Below are positions 29,692 to 40,542 of a stretch of 64,000 nt of DNA, in pieces. Made by a program: the position numbers and the translations under genes. Source of the stretch: Pseudomonas sp. GOM6. GTDB lineage: Bacteria; Pseudomonadota; Gammaproteobacteria; Pseudomonadales; Pseudomonadaceae. The stretch covers positions 124,001-188,000 of the forward strand of contig NZ_JARPUS010000002.1 in NCBI RefSeq assembly GCF_029537485.1, read 5' to 3'. Each line of letters opens with the position of its first letter. Positions within the stretch are counted from its first letter, which is position 1. The notes beneath the pieces are model-generated. The model had not been told where the DNA came from. It made no database searches and saw only the letters and a program-made list of their open reading frames with translations.

Positions 29692-29751
29692 GGGCTCTCC
29701 TTCGGGGCGCATAGCTTCGGCCCGAAGGCGCCGTGCTGCAAGCCCCGTCAC

Positions 29752-30786
29752 CTAGGGGACGGAGTCTGCCTCGGCCTTGAGCAGCGCCTGCTTGCGTGCC
29801 ACGCCCCAGCGATAGCCGGTAAGGGCACCGTTCGCGCCGACGACCCGGTGGCAAGGCACCAGCAGGCCCAGTGGATTGCTGGCGCAGGCACGGGCCACGG
29901 CGCGCGCATGGCTGTCGAGCTGGGCGGCCAGTTCGCCGTAGCGGCGTGTCTGCCCGCTGGGGATGTTCTGCAGGGCCTGCCACACGCGTTGCTGGAAGGC
30001 GGTGCCACGCATGTCCAGCGGCAAGCGGGCGGCCCGTGAGGGCTCGCTTACCTGGGTCAGCACGGCGCGCAGCCAGTCGCGCAGGCCGTGCTGGTCACGA
30101 CGCAGTGCGGCAGCGGCGAAGCGCTGCTGCAACTCGTTTTCCAGCGCCAGCTCATCATCGCCAAACAGCAGCGCGCAGGCGCCCCGTTCGCTGGCGGCGA
30201 GCAGTACCAGCCCCAGCGGGCAGTCGCTGATGGCATAGCGCAGTACTTCGCCGGCGCCTTGCTGGCGGCGCTGCGCGGGACTCAAGGCACCAGGTTGCTG
30301 ATACAGGGCGCGAGTGCCGGAGTAGCCGGCGTCCAGGGCCGCCTGCAGCACCGAGCTGGCGTGTGGCAGGCTGGCCTCCAGGCGCTGGCGGCGCTGGGCG
30401 TCGAACCAGGCGCGCGGGGTCAGCCCGGTACGGGCCTTGAAGGCGCGTGCCAGGTGCGAGGCGGACAGGCCGATACGCGTGGCCAACTGCTCCAGCGTCA
30501 GCGGTTTTTCGCTTTGCTGCAGCAAGGCGCAGGCTGCAGTCACCAGCGCATCGAGGTGTTCGGCCGGGCTTTGGCCCTGCGGCGAGCAACGTCGGCACGG
30601 GCGGTAGCCGGCGGCCTCGGCGGCCTCAGGGCTGCGATGAAAGCTCACGTTCTCGCGCTTGGGGCGGCGTGCCGGGCAACTGGGGCGGCAGTAGATGCCG
30701 GTGCTGCTCACGGCGAAGACGAATGCGCCGTCCTGATGCATATCGCGGTCGCAAACGGCTTGCCAGCAGCGGATCGGGTCGAGCAT
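29752..30786 (-). CDS. ada: Bifunctional DNA-alkylation regulator and O6-methylguanine methyltransferase Ada
   Basis: The 344-residue protein combines the Ada metal-binding domain (Cys33 and Cys37 in GIYCRPSC, Cys64 and Cys67 in CRRC), an AraC-type HTH (LTLEQLATRIGLSASHLARAFKARTG) and the C-terminal methyltransferase with its acceptor Cys312 in PCHRVVG. Methylation of the first N-terminal Cys by phosphotriesters turns the protein into an activator of alkylation-repair genes. The start at 30786 (MLDPIRCWQ) is favoured by GAGGA 8 bp upstream; an ATG at 30807 has poor spacing. The RNA would be leaderless in relation to the divergent kinase, 117 bp away. Confidence 0.95.
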   Translation of the reverse strand: MLDPIRCWQAVCDRDMHQDGAFVFAVSSTGIYCRPSCPARRPKRENVSFHRSPEAAEAAGYRPCRRCSPQGQSPAEHLDALVTAACALLQQSEKPLTLEQLATRIGLSASHLARAFKARTGLTPRAWFDAQRRQRLEASLPHASSVLQAALDAGYSGTRALYQQPGALSPAQRRQQGAGEVLRYAISDCPLGLVLLAASERGACALLFGDDELALENELQQRFAAAALRRDQHGLRDWLRAVLTQVSEPSRAARLPLDMRGTAFQQRVWQALQNIPSGQTRRYGELAAQLDSHARAVARACASNPLGLLVPCHRVVGANGALTGYRWGVARKQALLKAEADSVP

Positions 30787-30903
30787 GGCGCTTTCCTCGT
30801 GGGACATGCTCCGATTCTCGGTCGCGGGAGAGGCTCTGCCAATCCATAGCTGACTTTCAAAGCCTATGCTCAAAGCGCATTCGTCAGACAAGGGCGCTGC
30901 CTC

Positions 30904-33900
30904 ATGTTGCGTAACTGCTGTGCGGTTCTGTTGTACCTGCTGTCGTGGAGCGCGTCTGCCGCTCTGCCGTTGGATGAGGCCGAACGGGCCTGGGTGGCGC
31001 AGCACCCGGTGCTGCGGGTCGGCGTGGAGCGTGCCGGCTGGCCGCCTTTCGATGTGCTCGACGAGCAGGGGCGCCACCGTGGCTTGAGTGGTGATTACCT
31101 GGCGCTGCTGGCCCAGCGTCTTGGCTTGCGTATCGAGACGGTTCCGCTGGCGGACTGGGATGCGGCACTGGTAGCACTGCGCGAGGGGCGGGTCGATTTG
31201 TTGCCTTCGGTGGCGCAAACCCCGGAGCGCGAGGCCTATATGGCCTTCACGCGCAGTTACCTGGTCAGTAGTAGCCTGATCTTTACCCGCGGTGACATGG
31301 GGGTGCAGCGCGTGGCCGATCTGTCCGGTCGCCAGGTTGCCATCGAGCGCGGCTATGTGTTGCAGCATGCCTTGCGCAGTGCGGTGCCGGATGTCCACCT
31401 GCTGGAGGTGAGCGACACAGCAGAGGCGCTTCGGGCTGTATCGTCCGGGCGCGCCGATGCCTATGTGGGCGACATGATTGTGGCCAGTTACCTGATCCGC
31501 GAACTGAATCTGACCAACCTGGAATTGCGCGGTGAGACGGGGCTGTCCACCAGCGAGTTTCGCTTCGCCGCCCGCCGCGACAATACCCAGCTGATCGCTC
31601 TGTTGGACAAGGCCCTGGCCAGCCTGGACGAGCAGGAGCAGGACGCGATCAAGGAGCGCTGGCTGCCACCGCTCACGGCATTTAACTGGCACCGCCTGCT
31701 GCAGGTGGGCTGGCCCTACCTGATCGGCCTGGTGCTGCTGATCGCCTTCGTGCTGCTGTGGAACCGTCGCCTGGCGGTTCAGATTGCCGAGCGCCAGCGC
31801 GCCGAGGCCGAGGCTCAGCGCCAGCGCAGTACCTTGCTGGCCCTGATCAACGCGATTCCCGACCCGATCTGGTTCAAGGATGCCGGCGGACGCTACCTGG
31901 GCATCAATCAGGCCTGTGCCGAGCTGTTCGGCAAAACCCAGGACGAGGTGCTTGGGCGACGTGACGAGGATTTTCTCGCGCCGGCCTGGGCCAGGGCGCG
32001 GGCGGAGCGTGATCACAGTGCATTCAGCAGCGGTCAGCCTTTCGAGACCGAGGGTGCGGTCAGTTATCCCGATGGCCGCCAGGTGGTATTGGATACCCTG
32101 CGTACCCTCTTTCATGATGAGCAGGGCCGGTTGCTGGGCCTGGTCGGCGTAAGCCGCGACATCACCCTGCGCAAGCAGGCCGAGGAGGAACTGGCCAAGG
32201 CCAAGGAGCTAGCGGAGGAGGCGGCCCGGCTGAAGTCGGATTTCCTGGCCAATATGAGCCATGAGATTCGCACACCGATGAACGCCATCATCGGCATGTC
32301 GCACCTGGCCATGAAGACCGAACTCAACCCGCGCCAGCGTGACTACCTGAACAAGATCCAGCAGGCCGGCCAGCATCTGCTGGGGATCATCAACGACATC
32401 CTCGACTTCTCCAAGATCGAGGCCGGCAAACTGAGCATAGAGCGCATCGAGTTCGATCTGCGTCAGGTGCTGGAAAACCTGGCCAGCCTGATTGGTGACA
32501 AGGTCGCAGGCAAGGGGCTGGAGCTGGTATTCAACATCGACCCGCAGCTGCCCCAGCACTTGCTCGGCGACCCGCTGCGGCTGGGACAGATTCTGATCAA
32601 TTACACCAACAACGCAGTGAAATTCACCGACAGCGGCGAGGTCGAGGTGATCCTGCGTGCCGAACAGTGCGAGGCGGAGCAGCTACAGCTGTATATGGGG
32701 GTGCGCGATACCGGCATCGGCCTGACCCGTGAGCAGCAGGCGCGGCTGTTCCAGTCGTTCCAGCAGGCCGATACCTCGACCACCCGCAAGTACGGCGGTA
32801 CGGGTCTGGGCCTGGCTATCTGCAAAAGCCTGGCCGAGGCCATGGGCGGGCAGGTCGGGCTGGAGAGCGAAGCTGGCCGGGGCAGCCTGTTCTGGTGCCG
32901 GATTCCGCTGGGTATTGCTCGCGAGCAGGGCTCACGCATGCTGCCGCAGGCCGATCTGCGCGGTCGGCGGGTGCTGGTGGTGGACGACAACGACAGTGCT
33001 CGGCAGGTGCTGCGCGACATGCTCGACAGCATGACGTTTCGTGTCGATGTCGCGGTCTCCGGGCAGGTGGCCCTGCAGCAGGTGCAGGAGGCCGCGTTGC
33101 GGCGCGATCCCTTCGAGCTGATCGTGCTGGATTGGCAGATGCCGGTGATGGATGGCCTGGAGTGTGCCCGGCGCATTGCCGAGCTCGGCCTGCAGCCTGT
33201 ACCGCACCTGTTGATGGTCACTGCCTATGGTCGCGAGGATGTGCTGCTGGGCGCCGAGCGCGCGGGGATCGAGGATGTGTTGCTCAAGCCGATCAACCCG
33301 TCGCTGCTGTTCGATGCGGTGATTCGCAGCCTGGGCGGCAATGGGGCGGTGCGGGGCTTCGCCCGACTGCCCGTGGGCGAGGCTGTGCCCGACTATGCGG
33401 GCAAGCGCGTGTTGCTGGTTGAAGACAACGAGTTGAATCGCGAAGTGGCCTGCGGTCTGCTGCAGGAAAGTGGTCTGCATATCGACCAGGCCGAGCACGG
33501 TCAGATTGCCATGGAGTTACTGCAGGCCAAGCCGGATGGTTACTACGCGTTGGTGCTTATGGACATGCAGATGCCGGTACTCGATGGCATTGCTACCACC
33601 GAAGCGCTGCGCCGTGAGCCGCGTTTTGCCAGCCTGCCCATCGTGGCCATGACGGCCAACGCCATGCCCGCCGACCGCGAGCGCTGCCTGGCTGCCGGCA
33701 TGAACGATCACCTGGGCAAACCCATCGAGCCGGCCGAGCTGTGGCAGACCCTGGGCCGCTGGATGGAGGCCAGGGCGGGTACGCCGGTTGCCAGCGCTGC
33801 GGATGCGGGCTTGCCGGACTGGCAGTTACCCGGCATCGATCTGGATAGCGCCCTGCGCCGAGTGCTGGGCAAGCAGGAACTGTATCGACGGCTGCTGGGC

Positions 33901-34395
33901 AAGTTCGCCGCCAGCCAGGCCGATTTTGTGGTGCGCCTGCGTGCTCTGCTGGCCAACGGCGAGCTGGAGGCCGCCGAGCGCGAAGCACACAGCCTCAAGG
34001 GATTGGCTGCAAATCTCGGGGCGAGTGATCTGGCGGCTCTGGCCGCGGTACTGGAAAGCGCGATCAAGGATGCACGCCATGATGAGCTGGAGGCCACGCT
34101 CGACGAATTGGCGCGCAGCCTGTCCCCGTTGTTGCAGGCCATTGGGGCCTTGCCACCTGTAGCGGCAGCGGTCGAGATTGATGAGACGCGCTTGCTCCCC
34201 GTCTGCCAGCAGTTGTTGCAGCTGTTCGCCAACGACGACCCACGGGCCGGAAAAGTCTTCGATGAACAGGCCGAACTGCTGCGCAGCGCCTTTAATGACC
34301 AGTACAGTCCGCTGGCGGCGGCAGTGCGTGGTTTCGATTTCGATAAAGCCCAGGCACTGTTGCGCGAGGCGATGAAGGGAATAGGGGGAATCTGA
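30904..34395 (+). CDS. BvgS-like hybrid sensor histidine kinase
   Basis: The 1163-residue protein has a signal peptide (residues 1-19) and one periplasmic solute-binding (SBP_bac_3) domain to about 255. A membrane helix (266-288) is followed by a PAS domain (about 310-425, [20 protein letters not shown]). HisKA has His near 453 in [14 protein letters not shown], and the ATPase domain shows [10 protein letters not shown] and KYGGTGLGL. Two receivers have Asp in [11 protein letters not shown] (about 742) and [11 protein letters not shown] (about 886), and the HPt domain carries His near 1028 ([12 protein letters not shown]). It is a complete His-Asp-His-Asp phosphorelay in one chain, probably sensing an amino-acid-like ligand. 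Its TGA overlaps the next ATG by one base. Confidence 0.95.
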   Translation: MLRNCCAVLLYLLSWSASAALPLDEAERAWVAQHPVLRVGVERAGWPPFDVLDEQGRHRGLSGDYLALLAQRLGLRIETVPLADWDAALVALREGRVDLLPSVAQTPEREAYMAFTRSYLVSSSLIFTRGDMGVQRVADLSGRQVAIERGYVLQHALRSAVPDVHLLEVSDTAEALRAVSSGRADAYVGDMIVASYLIRELNLTNLELRGETGLSTSEFRFAARRDNTQLIALLDKALASLDEQEQDAIKERWLPPLTAFNWHRLLQVGWPYLIGLVLLIAFVLLWNRRLAVQIAERQRAEAEAQRQRSTLLALINAIPDPIWFKDAGGRYLGINQACAELFGKTQDEVLGRRDEDFLAPAWARARAERDHSAFSSGQPFETEGAVSYPDGRQVVLDTLRTLFHDEQGRLLGLVGVSRDITLRKQAEEELAKAKELAEEAARLKSDFLANMSHEIRTPMNAIIGMSHLAMKTELNPRQRDYLNKIQQAGQHLLGIINDILDFSKIEAGKLSIERIEFDLRQVLENLASLIGDKVAGKGLELVFNIDPQLPQHLLGDPLRLGQILINYTNNAVKFTDSGEVEVILRAEQCEAEQLQLYMGVRDTGIGLTREQQARLFQSFQQADTSTTRKYGGTGLGLAICKSLAEAMGGQVGLESEAGRGSLFWCRIPLGIAREQGSRMLPQADLRGRRVLVVDDNDSARQVLRDMLDSMTFRVDVAVSGQVALQQVQEAALRRDPFELIVLDWQMPVMDGLECARRIAELGLQPVPHLLMVTAYGREDVLLGAERAGIEDVLLKPINPSLLFDAVIRSLGGNGAVRGFARLPVGEAVPDYAGKRVLLVEDNELNREVACGLLQESGLHIDQAEHGQIAMELLQAKPDGYYALVLMDMQMPVLDGIATTEALRREPRFASLPIVAMTANAMPADRERCLAAGMNDHLGKPIEPAELWQTLGRWMEARAGTPVASAADAGLPDWQLPGIDLDSALRRVLGKQELYRRLLGKFAASQADFVVRLRALLANGELEAAEREAHSLKGLAANLGASDLAALAAVLESAIKDARHDELEATLDELARSLSPLLQAIGALPPVAAAVEIDETRLLPVCQQLLQLFANDDPRAGKVFDEQAELLRSAFNDQYSPLAAAVRGFDFDKAQALLREAMKGIGGI

Positions 34396-35573
34396 TGGAT
34401 ATGCTCGACAGACCCGACCAGCCGCTGATCCTGCTGGTGGACGATACGCCGGAAAATCTCACCCTGATGAGTGAGTTGCTGCTGGATCACTACCTGATCA
34501 AGGTGGCCAGCAATGGTGCAAGGGCATTGCGCATTGCAGCGGAGAGCCAGCCGGACCTGATTCTGCTCGACATCATGATGCCGGAAATGGACGGCTACGA
34601 AGTGTGCCGCAGGCTCAAGGCCGACCCTGCCACTGCGCAGATTCCGGTGGTGTTCCTCACTGCCAAGAGCGAGCAGGCCGATGAGCAGCGAGGCTTTGAT
34701 CTGGGGGCCGTGGACTACATCACCAAGCCGATCAGTCCGCCCATCGTCCTCGCTCGGGTGCGTGCGCAGCTGCAGCTCAAGGCCAGTGCCGACTTTCTGC
34801 GTGACAAGAGCGAATACCTGGAGTGGGAGGTGCGCCGCCGAACCCAGGATATCCAGCGTCTGCAGGAGGTGACCATCGAGGCCATGGCCAGGCTCGCGGC
34901 CATGCGTGACAACCCCTGCAGCAAACACCTGGCGCGGATCGAACCCTACATGGTGGAGCTGGCTCGCAGCCTGGCTCACCAGCAGCCGCTATTGGCGCAA
35001 GAGTTGAGCGAGGAGCGTATTGCCGGCTTGGGCAAGTCGGCGTTGCTGCACGGCATTGGCAAGCTGGTGTTGCCGGATCGCATCCTGCTCAGTCCGGTAC
35101 CGCTGCAGGGCAAGGATCTGGAACTGCTACACAGTCATGCCACCGCGGGGCGTGATGCCCTGCTGGCGGCCGAGTCGCGCCTGGGGAGCGTGACCGATTT
35201 TCTGCGCGATGCCCGTGACATCGTTTACAGCCAGCATGAGCACTGGGATGGCAGCGGCTATCCACAGGGCCTGCGTGGCGAGCAGATTCCCCTGTCGGCG
35301 CGGTTGATGGCGGTGGTGGGTGTGTATGAGGACATGACCAGCCATCATCCGTATCGCAAGTCGCTGACGGCGGACGAGGCTCTGGCACGTATCAGCGCAG
35401 CCAGTGGTACGCGTTTCGACCCTTCGGTGGTGCTGGCGCTGATCGAGTCAGCACCTCGCTTCAAGGCCATCGCCGAGGAGCATGCCGAGGATCTGGAGTC
35501 CCTGCATTGCGAGTTACAGCGGCTGGAAGAGTCGTTGGGCGAGACCATCGAGATGACGTTGCCGTCGGAATGA
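34395..35573 (+). CDS. Response regulator with degenerate HD-GYP domain
   Basis: The 392-residue protein has an intact receiver (LLVDDTPENL, LILLDIMMPEMDG, LTAKSE, KPI) and a C-terminal HD-GYP-like domain. Key metal ligands are altered. LLHDIGK reads LLHGIGK. The HH pair before the signature reads QHEHWDG. ADV(F/Y)DALTS reads VGVYEDMTS, and the Glu of the first helix (normally E-x-x-D) is replaced in RLAAMRDN. The GYP signature itself (DGSGYPQGL) is kept. I therefore expect a signalling module that still contacts partners but does not hydrolyse cyclic-di-GMP. It is translationally coupled to the hybrid kinase, whose HPt domain should phosphorylate it. Confidence 0.9.
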   Translation: MDMLDRPDQPLILLVDDTPENLTLMSELLLDHYLIKVASNGARALRIAAESQPDLILLDIMMPEMDGYEVCRRLKADPATAQIPVVFLTAKSEQADEQRGFDLGAVDYITKPISPPIVLARVRAQLQLKASADFLRDKSEYLEWEVRRRTQDIQRLQEVTIEAMARLAAMRDNPCSKHLARIEPYMVELARSLAHQQPLLAQELSEERIAGLGKSALLHGIGKLVLPDRILLSPVPLQGKDLELLHSHATAGRDALLAAESRLGSVTDFLRDARDIVYSQHEHWDGSGYPQGLRGEQIPLSARLMAVVGVYEDMTSHHPYRKSLTADEALARISAASGTRFDPSVVLALIESAPRFKAIAEEHAEDLESLHCELQRLEESLGETIEMTLPSE

Positions 35574-35586
35574 GCCGAGCAGGAAC

Positions 35587-35615
35587 AAAAAAGCCCGCAG
35601 CGTGCGGGCTTTTTT
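35587..35615. terminator. Bidirectional Rho-independent terminator
   Basis: AAAAAAGCCCGCA, GCG, TGCGGGCTTTTTT forms a 13 bp stem with A and T runs on both sides, between the convergent regulator gene (stop 35573) and rhlB (stop 35625). It should end transcripts from both directions. Confidence 0.93.
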
Positions 35616-35624
35616 CTGAAGCCG

Positions 35625-37034
35625 TCAGTGCTTGCGCGGCACCGGTTTGAGCAGTTCCTCGGGCGGCATCTCGCAATTGATCTTGCGGCCCAACAGCTGT
35701 TCGATCGGCGGCAGGGCGAAGGCGTCGTCCTCGCCGGCGAAGCTGATCGAGGTGCCGCTGCTGCCGGCGCGGCCAGTACGACCGATGCGGTGCACGTAAT
35801 CGTCCGGCACTTCCGGCAGGGTGAAGTTGATCACGTGGCTGATGCCGTCGACGTGGATGCCGCGGCCGGCCACGTCGGTGGCCACCAGCACGCGGATCTT
35901 GCCTTCGCGGAAGCCCTCAAGCACCTTGATGCGCTTCTGCTGCGGTACATCGCCGGACATCTGCGCGGCGCTGACGCCGTCGCGCACCAGCTTCTCCTCG
36001 ATGCGGCGCACTTCGTCGCGGCGGTTGGCGAACACCATCACCCGCTGCCAGTCGTTCTGCGTCACCAGGTTGTACAGCAGCTTGTATTTGTCGCTGCTGG
36101 ACACGGCATAAACGTGCTGCTCGACGGTGTCGCTGGCGACGTTCTCCGGCTCGATCTCGACGACGGCCGGGTTGACCGTCCACTGCCGCGCCAGATTCAT
36201 CACGTCGTCGGTGAAGGTGGCGGAAAACAGCAGGGTCTGGCGGTCGCCCTTCATCGGCGTCTGGCGGATGATCTGGCGTACCTGGGGGATGAAGCCCATG
36301 TCGAGCATGCGGTCGGCCTCGTCCAGGACCAGCACCTCGACCATGTCCAGATGCACTTCGCCACGCTGGTTGAAGTCCAGCAGGCGGCCCGGCGTGGCGA
36401 CCAGAATGTCGCAATAGCGCGATTCCAGCTGCTTGAGCTGCTTGTCGAAGTCCATGCCGCCGACGAAGCTCATCACGTTGAGGCCGGTGTATTTGGTCAG
36501 GGCCTGGGCATCCTTGGCGATCTGCACCACCAGCTCGCGGGTCGGCGCGATGATCAGCGCGCGGGGTTCGCCCATGTAGCGCTCTTTCGGCACCTGGGTC
36601 TGCAGCAGCTGGGTGATGGTGGAGATGAGGAAGGCGGCGGTCTTGCCGGTGCCGGTCTGGGCGCGGCCGATGGCGTCCTTGCCCTTGAGGGTGTGGCCAA
36701 GGACCTGGGCCTGGATCGGGGTGCAGTAGGGGAAGCCGAGGTCGTGGATGGCGTGCATCAGCTCGGGGGCTAGGCGGAAGTCGTGGAAGCGGGTCTTGCC
36801 CTCTTGCGGCTCGACCACGAAGTCTTCCAGCTTCCAGGTGTCCACCGGCTTGGCCGGGCGCTCGCGGCGCGGCTTGTCGGTGCGTGGCTTCGCTTCGCGG
36901 GCAGGCTGGGCATCGGCCTTGGCTGGCTTGGCCTTGGTTTCGCGCGAAGCGCTGGGAATAGCATTGGCTGTGGGGCTGCTGGCGGGCTGCTCGGCTTCGC
37001 CCTTGCTGAATATTTTCTTGAGTGCTTTGAGCAC
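35625..37034 (-). CDS. rhlB: DEAD-box ATP-dependent RNA helicase RhlB
   Basis: The 469-residue protein has a basic, low-complexity N-terminus ([30 protein letters not shown]) followed by the helicase core in order: the Q motif ([10 protein letters not shown]), [36 protein letters not shown] and HRIGRTGR. RhlB unwinds RNA and in other bacteria works with RNase E in the degradosome. I place the start at the GTG at 37034 (VLKALKKIF), as in relatives; the frame extends to a TTG at 37082 with no ribosome site. Convergent with the response regulator through a shared terminator. Confidence 0.92.
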   Translation of the reverse strand: MLKALKKIFSKGEAEQPASSPTANAIPSASRETKAKPAKADAQPAREAKPRTDKPRRERPAKPVDTWKLEDFVVEPQEGKTRFHDFRLAPELMHAIHDLGFPYCTPIQAQVLGHTLKGKDAIGRAQTGTGKTAAFLISTITQLLQTQVPKERYMGEPRALIIAPTRELVVQIAKDAQALTKYTGLNVMSFVGGMDFDKQLKQLESRYCDILVATPGRLLDFNQRGEVHLDMVEVLVLDEADRMLDMGFIPQVRQIIRQTPMKGDRQTLLFSATFTDDVMNLARQWTVNPAVVEIEPENVASDTVEQHVYAVSSSDKYKLLYNLVTQNDWQRVMVFANRRDEVRRIEEKLVRDGVSAAQMSGDVPQQKRIKVLEGFREGKIRVLVATDVAGRGIHVDGISHVINFTLPEVPDDYVHRIGRTGRAGSSGTSISFAGEDDAFALPPIEQLLGRKINCEMPPEELLKPVPRKH

Positions 37035-37083
37035 GGCCGTCTCGTATTGGTCAAGGAATGAACGGCGGCCAGTGTAAAGCAAG

Positions 37084-37113
37084 AAGCCCCCTTGGCGAAG
37101 TGTCTGGGGGCTT
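37084..37113 (-). terminator. Terminator of the dipeptidase gene
   Basis: AAGCCCCC and GGGGGCTT form an 8 bp stem with a 14-base loop, 8 bp beyond the dipeptidase stop on the left strand and followed in that direction by CTTGCTTT. It also lies in front of rhlB, so it insulates the two genes. Confidence 0.65.
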
Positions 37114-37121
37114 GACGTCGG

Positions 37122-38282
37122 TTACTCGGGTAAGGTTGCCAGTAGCAGCCTGCGCACGTTGCCGCCCATGATTGCGGCAATCTCGTCCTGCTTGAAGCCA
37201 GCACGCTGCAAGCCCTCGGTGAGCTGGGCCAGGCCACTGGTGTCGAATGGAGTATGCACGGTGCCGTCGAAGTCCGAGCCCAGGGCAACGTGTTCGACCC
37301 CCGCCTTGTTCACCGCGTAGCGGATGGCGCGGACGATGGCGCCGACCGAGGTTTCGCAGACGGCGGCATCCCAGTAGCCGATGCCGATCACGCCACCCGT
37401 GGCGGCGATGCGCATGAGGTGCTCGTCGGTCAGGTTGCGCGGGCCAGGGCAGGTGCCGGCCACGCCCGTGTGGGAGACCAACACCGGACGTTTGGCCATG
37501 GCCAGTACGTCGTCGATCAGCGGCTTCGAGGCATGGGCCAGGTCGACCAGCATGCGCTTTTCCTCCAGACGCGTGATGACCTGGCGGCCGAGTGGCGTCA
37601 GGCCACCTTTCTCCAGGCCGTGGGCGGAGCCGCCGACTTCGTTGTCGAAGAAATGCGTCAGGCCGGCAATGCGAAAGCCTGCGTCGTACAGGCGGTCGAT
37701 ATTGGCCAGCTGACCCTCGATGGGCTGCAGGCCTTCGGTGGCGAGCAGGGCGGCGACCCGTTGCGGGTCGCGCTGCCAGGCGTCGACAAAGTGTTGCAGT
37801 TCGCTACGGCTGCGAATGAGCACCAGTTGCCCATGGCTGTCGGCGGCGGCCTGCTGCAGTTTTTCGGCCTGGTACAGGGCGCGTTCGAGCAGGCTGTTCC
37901 AGGTTCTTTGCGGCCAGCGCTGGGCCATGGCCAGCAGGGTGATGTTGTCGCTGTCGGCGGCGTTGCTTTCATAATTAAGGCCGCGTGGAGTCTTGGTCAC
38001 GGTGGAGAACACCTGCAGGCCGACGCGGCCTTCGAGCAGGCGCGGCAGATCCGCGTGCCCATAACGGTGACGCGCCAGCAGGTCGCGCTGCCAGAGCAGG
38101 GCATCGTCATGCAGGTCGGCGACGAACAGGTTTTGATGCAACCTCTCGGCGGCATCGCTTGCGCGGTAGGGCGGCTTCTGGGCAACGCTGTTCAGTTGCC
38201 AATCCAGTACTGTGGGCAGGCTGAAGAAGAGGGCGGCGGCGAGGCCGAGCAATGCAAGAGAGGCGAGCAGCAGCTTGCGCAT
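37122..38282 (-). CDS. Membrane-anchored dipeptidase, peptidase family M19
   Basis: The 386-residue protein has an N-terminal helix (MRKLLLASLALLGLAAALFFSLPTVL), suggesting membrane or periplasmic location. It then shows the renal-dipeptidase-like pattern: ADLHDDAL gives the first zinc ligands (H-x-D), EGLQPIEG the bridging Glu, LTHFFDNEVGGSAHG and DLAHASK the next His, VSHTG and GSDFDG the last ligands. These Zn enzymes cleave dipeptides, including ones with a C-terminal D-amino acid. The GGTVHTP part after GSDFDG is family-typical. A stand-alone gene with its own terminator. Confidence 0.9.
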   Translation of the reverse strand: MRKLLLASLALLGLAAALFFSLPTVLDWQLNSVAQKPPYRASDAAERLHQNLFVADLHDDALLWQRDLLARHRYGHADLPRLLEGRVGLQVFSTVTKTPRGLNYESNAADSDNITLLAMAQRWPQRTWNSLLERALYQAEKLQQAAADSHGQLVLIRSRSELQHFVDAWQRDPQRVAALLATEGLQPIEGQLANIDRLYDAGFRIAGLTHFFDNEVGGSAHGLEKGGLTPLGRQVITRLEEKRMLVDLAHASKPLIDDVLAMAKRPVLVSHTGVAGTCPGPRNLTDEHLMRIAATGGVIGIGYWDAAVCETSVGAIVRAIRYAVNKAGVEHVALGSDFDGTVHTPFDTSGLAQLTEGLQRAGFKQDEIAAIMGGNVRRLLLATLPE

Positions 38283-38354
38283 GTGGGGCGTCCATTCATT
38301 GTTGTTATAGGCCCGACTCTATCAAGCAGTGGCTGGGAATGGCGATATACGGCT

Positions 38355-39293
38355 TCAGCCAACCAGACGGTTGCGGCCCTGCTGCTTGGCCTTGTACAGC
38401 GCGGCGTCGGCCCTGGAAATCAGGCCTTCGAGGCTGTCCTTGGCCTGCATCTGGGCCAAGCCGATGGAGACCGTGACGCCAGGCAGGATGCCTACCGGTG
38501 AGTAGAAGGTAGTGATCTCTTCCAGGCTGCTGCGCAAGCGTTCGCCGATGGGGCGGGACTCTTCTGCATCGATCTCGGGTAGAAGGATGACGAACTCTTC
38601 GCCGCCAAAACGTACCAGGCTGTCCTTGGGGCGCAGCTGCTTGCGCAGGGTGTGTGCGACCAGGCACAGGGCATAGTCGCCGGCCAGGTGGCCGTGATGG
38701 TCGTTGTAGGCCTTGAAGTGGTCGACATCCAGCATGAGCATGCTAAGTGGCTGCTGGTTATAGGCGCAGCGGGTGCTTTCTCGCTCGTAGACATGTTCCA
38801 GCCAGCGCCGGTTGAAGCAGCCGGTGAGGGTGTCGACATTGGCGTTCTGCTCGCTGTCGAGAATGATCCGGTTGCCCTGGCGTACACGATCGCACAGCAG
38901 CTCCAGGAGGTTCTGCATCATCTCGGGCGACTGCTGGAAGAGTTTGACCAGGGATTCGCGGTGCAGGCGCAATACCTGGGTAGGCTGGGTGGCGACCACA
39001 TAGGCAGAAGGGCGCTCGTTGTCGATGAAGCTGATTTCACCTGCACAATCACCGGGCAGGAGTGTGCTGACCGGCTGATTGTCGAGCGACCCGAGGTAGA
39101 CCTTGAGCTCACCTTCCAGCAACAGATAAAGGTGCTGGTTGCGGTTAAAAGGGGAAAGCAGGATTTCGCCAGGTTCCAGCTCGCAGCCGCGGAATTCTTG
39201 CAGCAACTGCTGGATGCTGTTGGCGGCGACGTTCTGGAACAGTCGCAGGTGGCGGATCTGCTGCAGATCCCGGGGCGTCTGTGCGTTCTTCAT
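38355..39293 (-). CDS. Cyclic-nucleotide-binding-domain diguanylate cyclase
   Basis: The 312-residue protein joins a CNMP/Crp-type effector domain (residues about 15-130: LFQNVAANSIQQLLQEF, GEILLSPFNRNQHLYLLLEGEL, LLPGDCAGEISFIDNERPSAYVVA) to a GGDEF domain with GGEEF and an RPKD inhibitory site. The G-E-I and R-P-S-A positions of the phosphate-binding cassette are recognisable, so a cyclic nucleotide could control cyclase activity. The start is uncertain: ATG at 39293 has no ribosome site, whereas in-frame GTGs at 39332 and 39353 would add 13-20 residues. The 200 bp upstream holds nothing else that I recognise. Confidence 0.88.
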   Translation of the reverse strand: MKNAQTPRDLQQIRHLRLFQNVAANSIQQLLQEFRGCELEPGEILLSPFNRNQHLYLLLEGELKVYLGSLDNQPVSTLLPGDCAGEISFIDNERPSAYVVATQPTQVLRLHRESLVKLFQQSPEMMQNLLELLCDRVRQGNRIILDSEQNANVDTLTGCFNRRWLEHVYERESTRCAYNQQPLSMLMLDVDHFKAYNDHHGHLAGDYALCLVAHTLRKQLRPKDSLVRFGGEEFVILLPEIDAEESRPIGERLRSSLEEITTFYSPVGILPGVTVSIGLAQMQAKDSLEGLISRADAALYKAKQQGRNRLVG

Positions 39294-39496
39294 GGGAGGA
39301 ACGGACAAGTTGTGGAGGGCATCGCAGAACACTCCCTGTTGTGGGGCGAACACCTCACGCGACCTTATGCCTGGCTATTTGAGTAGGCAATCCTCGAGCT
39401 GGCCTCGACCGACCAATGGTCAGATCTGACGGCTCGGACAGAACCGTTCGCCGCCTTCTTGACGGCGACCGTGCTACTTAGCTGTGTCCGGCCCGT

Positions 39497-40267
<771 letters not shown>

Positions 40268-40304
40268 CTATTGACCTGCGGCTAAAGGGGCTGAGGTTGA
40301 AAGC

Positions 40305-40320
40305 TGGTACGGGCCTTGCT
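40305..40320 (+). promoter_or_regulatory. Candidate sigma-54 promoter for aapJQMP
   Basis: TGGTACGGGCCTTGCT matches TGGCACG-N4-TTGCW at all but one base, with the required GG-N10-GC spacing. Transcription would begin near 40332, giving a leader of about 225 nt with a GTCCGGC/GCCGGAC stem (about 40332-40367). Amino-acid transport operons are often nitrogen- or two-component-controlled through sigma-54 in Pseudomonas. Confidence 0.6.
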
Positions 40321-40534
40321 GTAGCTACGTTGTCCGGCGGGGGCCGCCTGGAGCGGAAAGCCGGACATCTGCTGGGTCTCAAAGCCGTAAGACCTACGGT
40401 GCGGAGTGGGACGTTCGCCGGTCGGTCGATCGGCATCTAGACTCACTTCAGGTTCACTCCCCGGTCGACCCCGTCATGGTGGCGGGATCGAACGTGCCCC
40501 ACAAGGGTACGGCGGCAGGACCGAGACTCGACCA

Positions 40535-40542
40535 AACAAGAA
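40535..40542 (+). promoter_or_regulatory. Candidate Hfq/Crc binding motif before aapJ
   Basis: AACAAGAA matches AANAANAA exactly and sits 3 bp before the TTGGAGG ribosome site of aapJ, in the surrounding A-rich run CCAAACAAGAACAC. Translation of aapJ could be blocked by Hfq/Crc during growth on preferred carbon sources. Confidence 0.6.

Noticed and set aside
28643..29983. A 446-codon frame containing CmoM
   Set aside because: The first part overlaps the MazG-like and ada genes; the protein starts at MSDRHFDEL (29392), which overlaps the upstream stop in the normal coupled way.
29752..32115. A 787-codon left-strand frame starting inside the hybrid kinase gene
   Set aside because: Only the part from 30786 is Ada. 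The upstream extension is antisense to the kinase and has no ribosome site.
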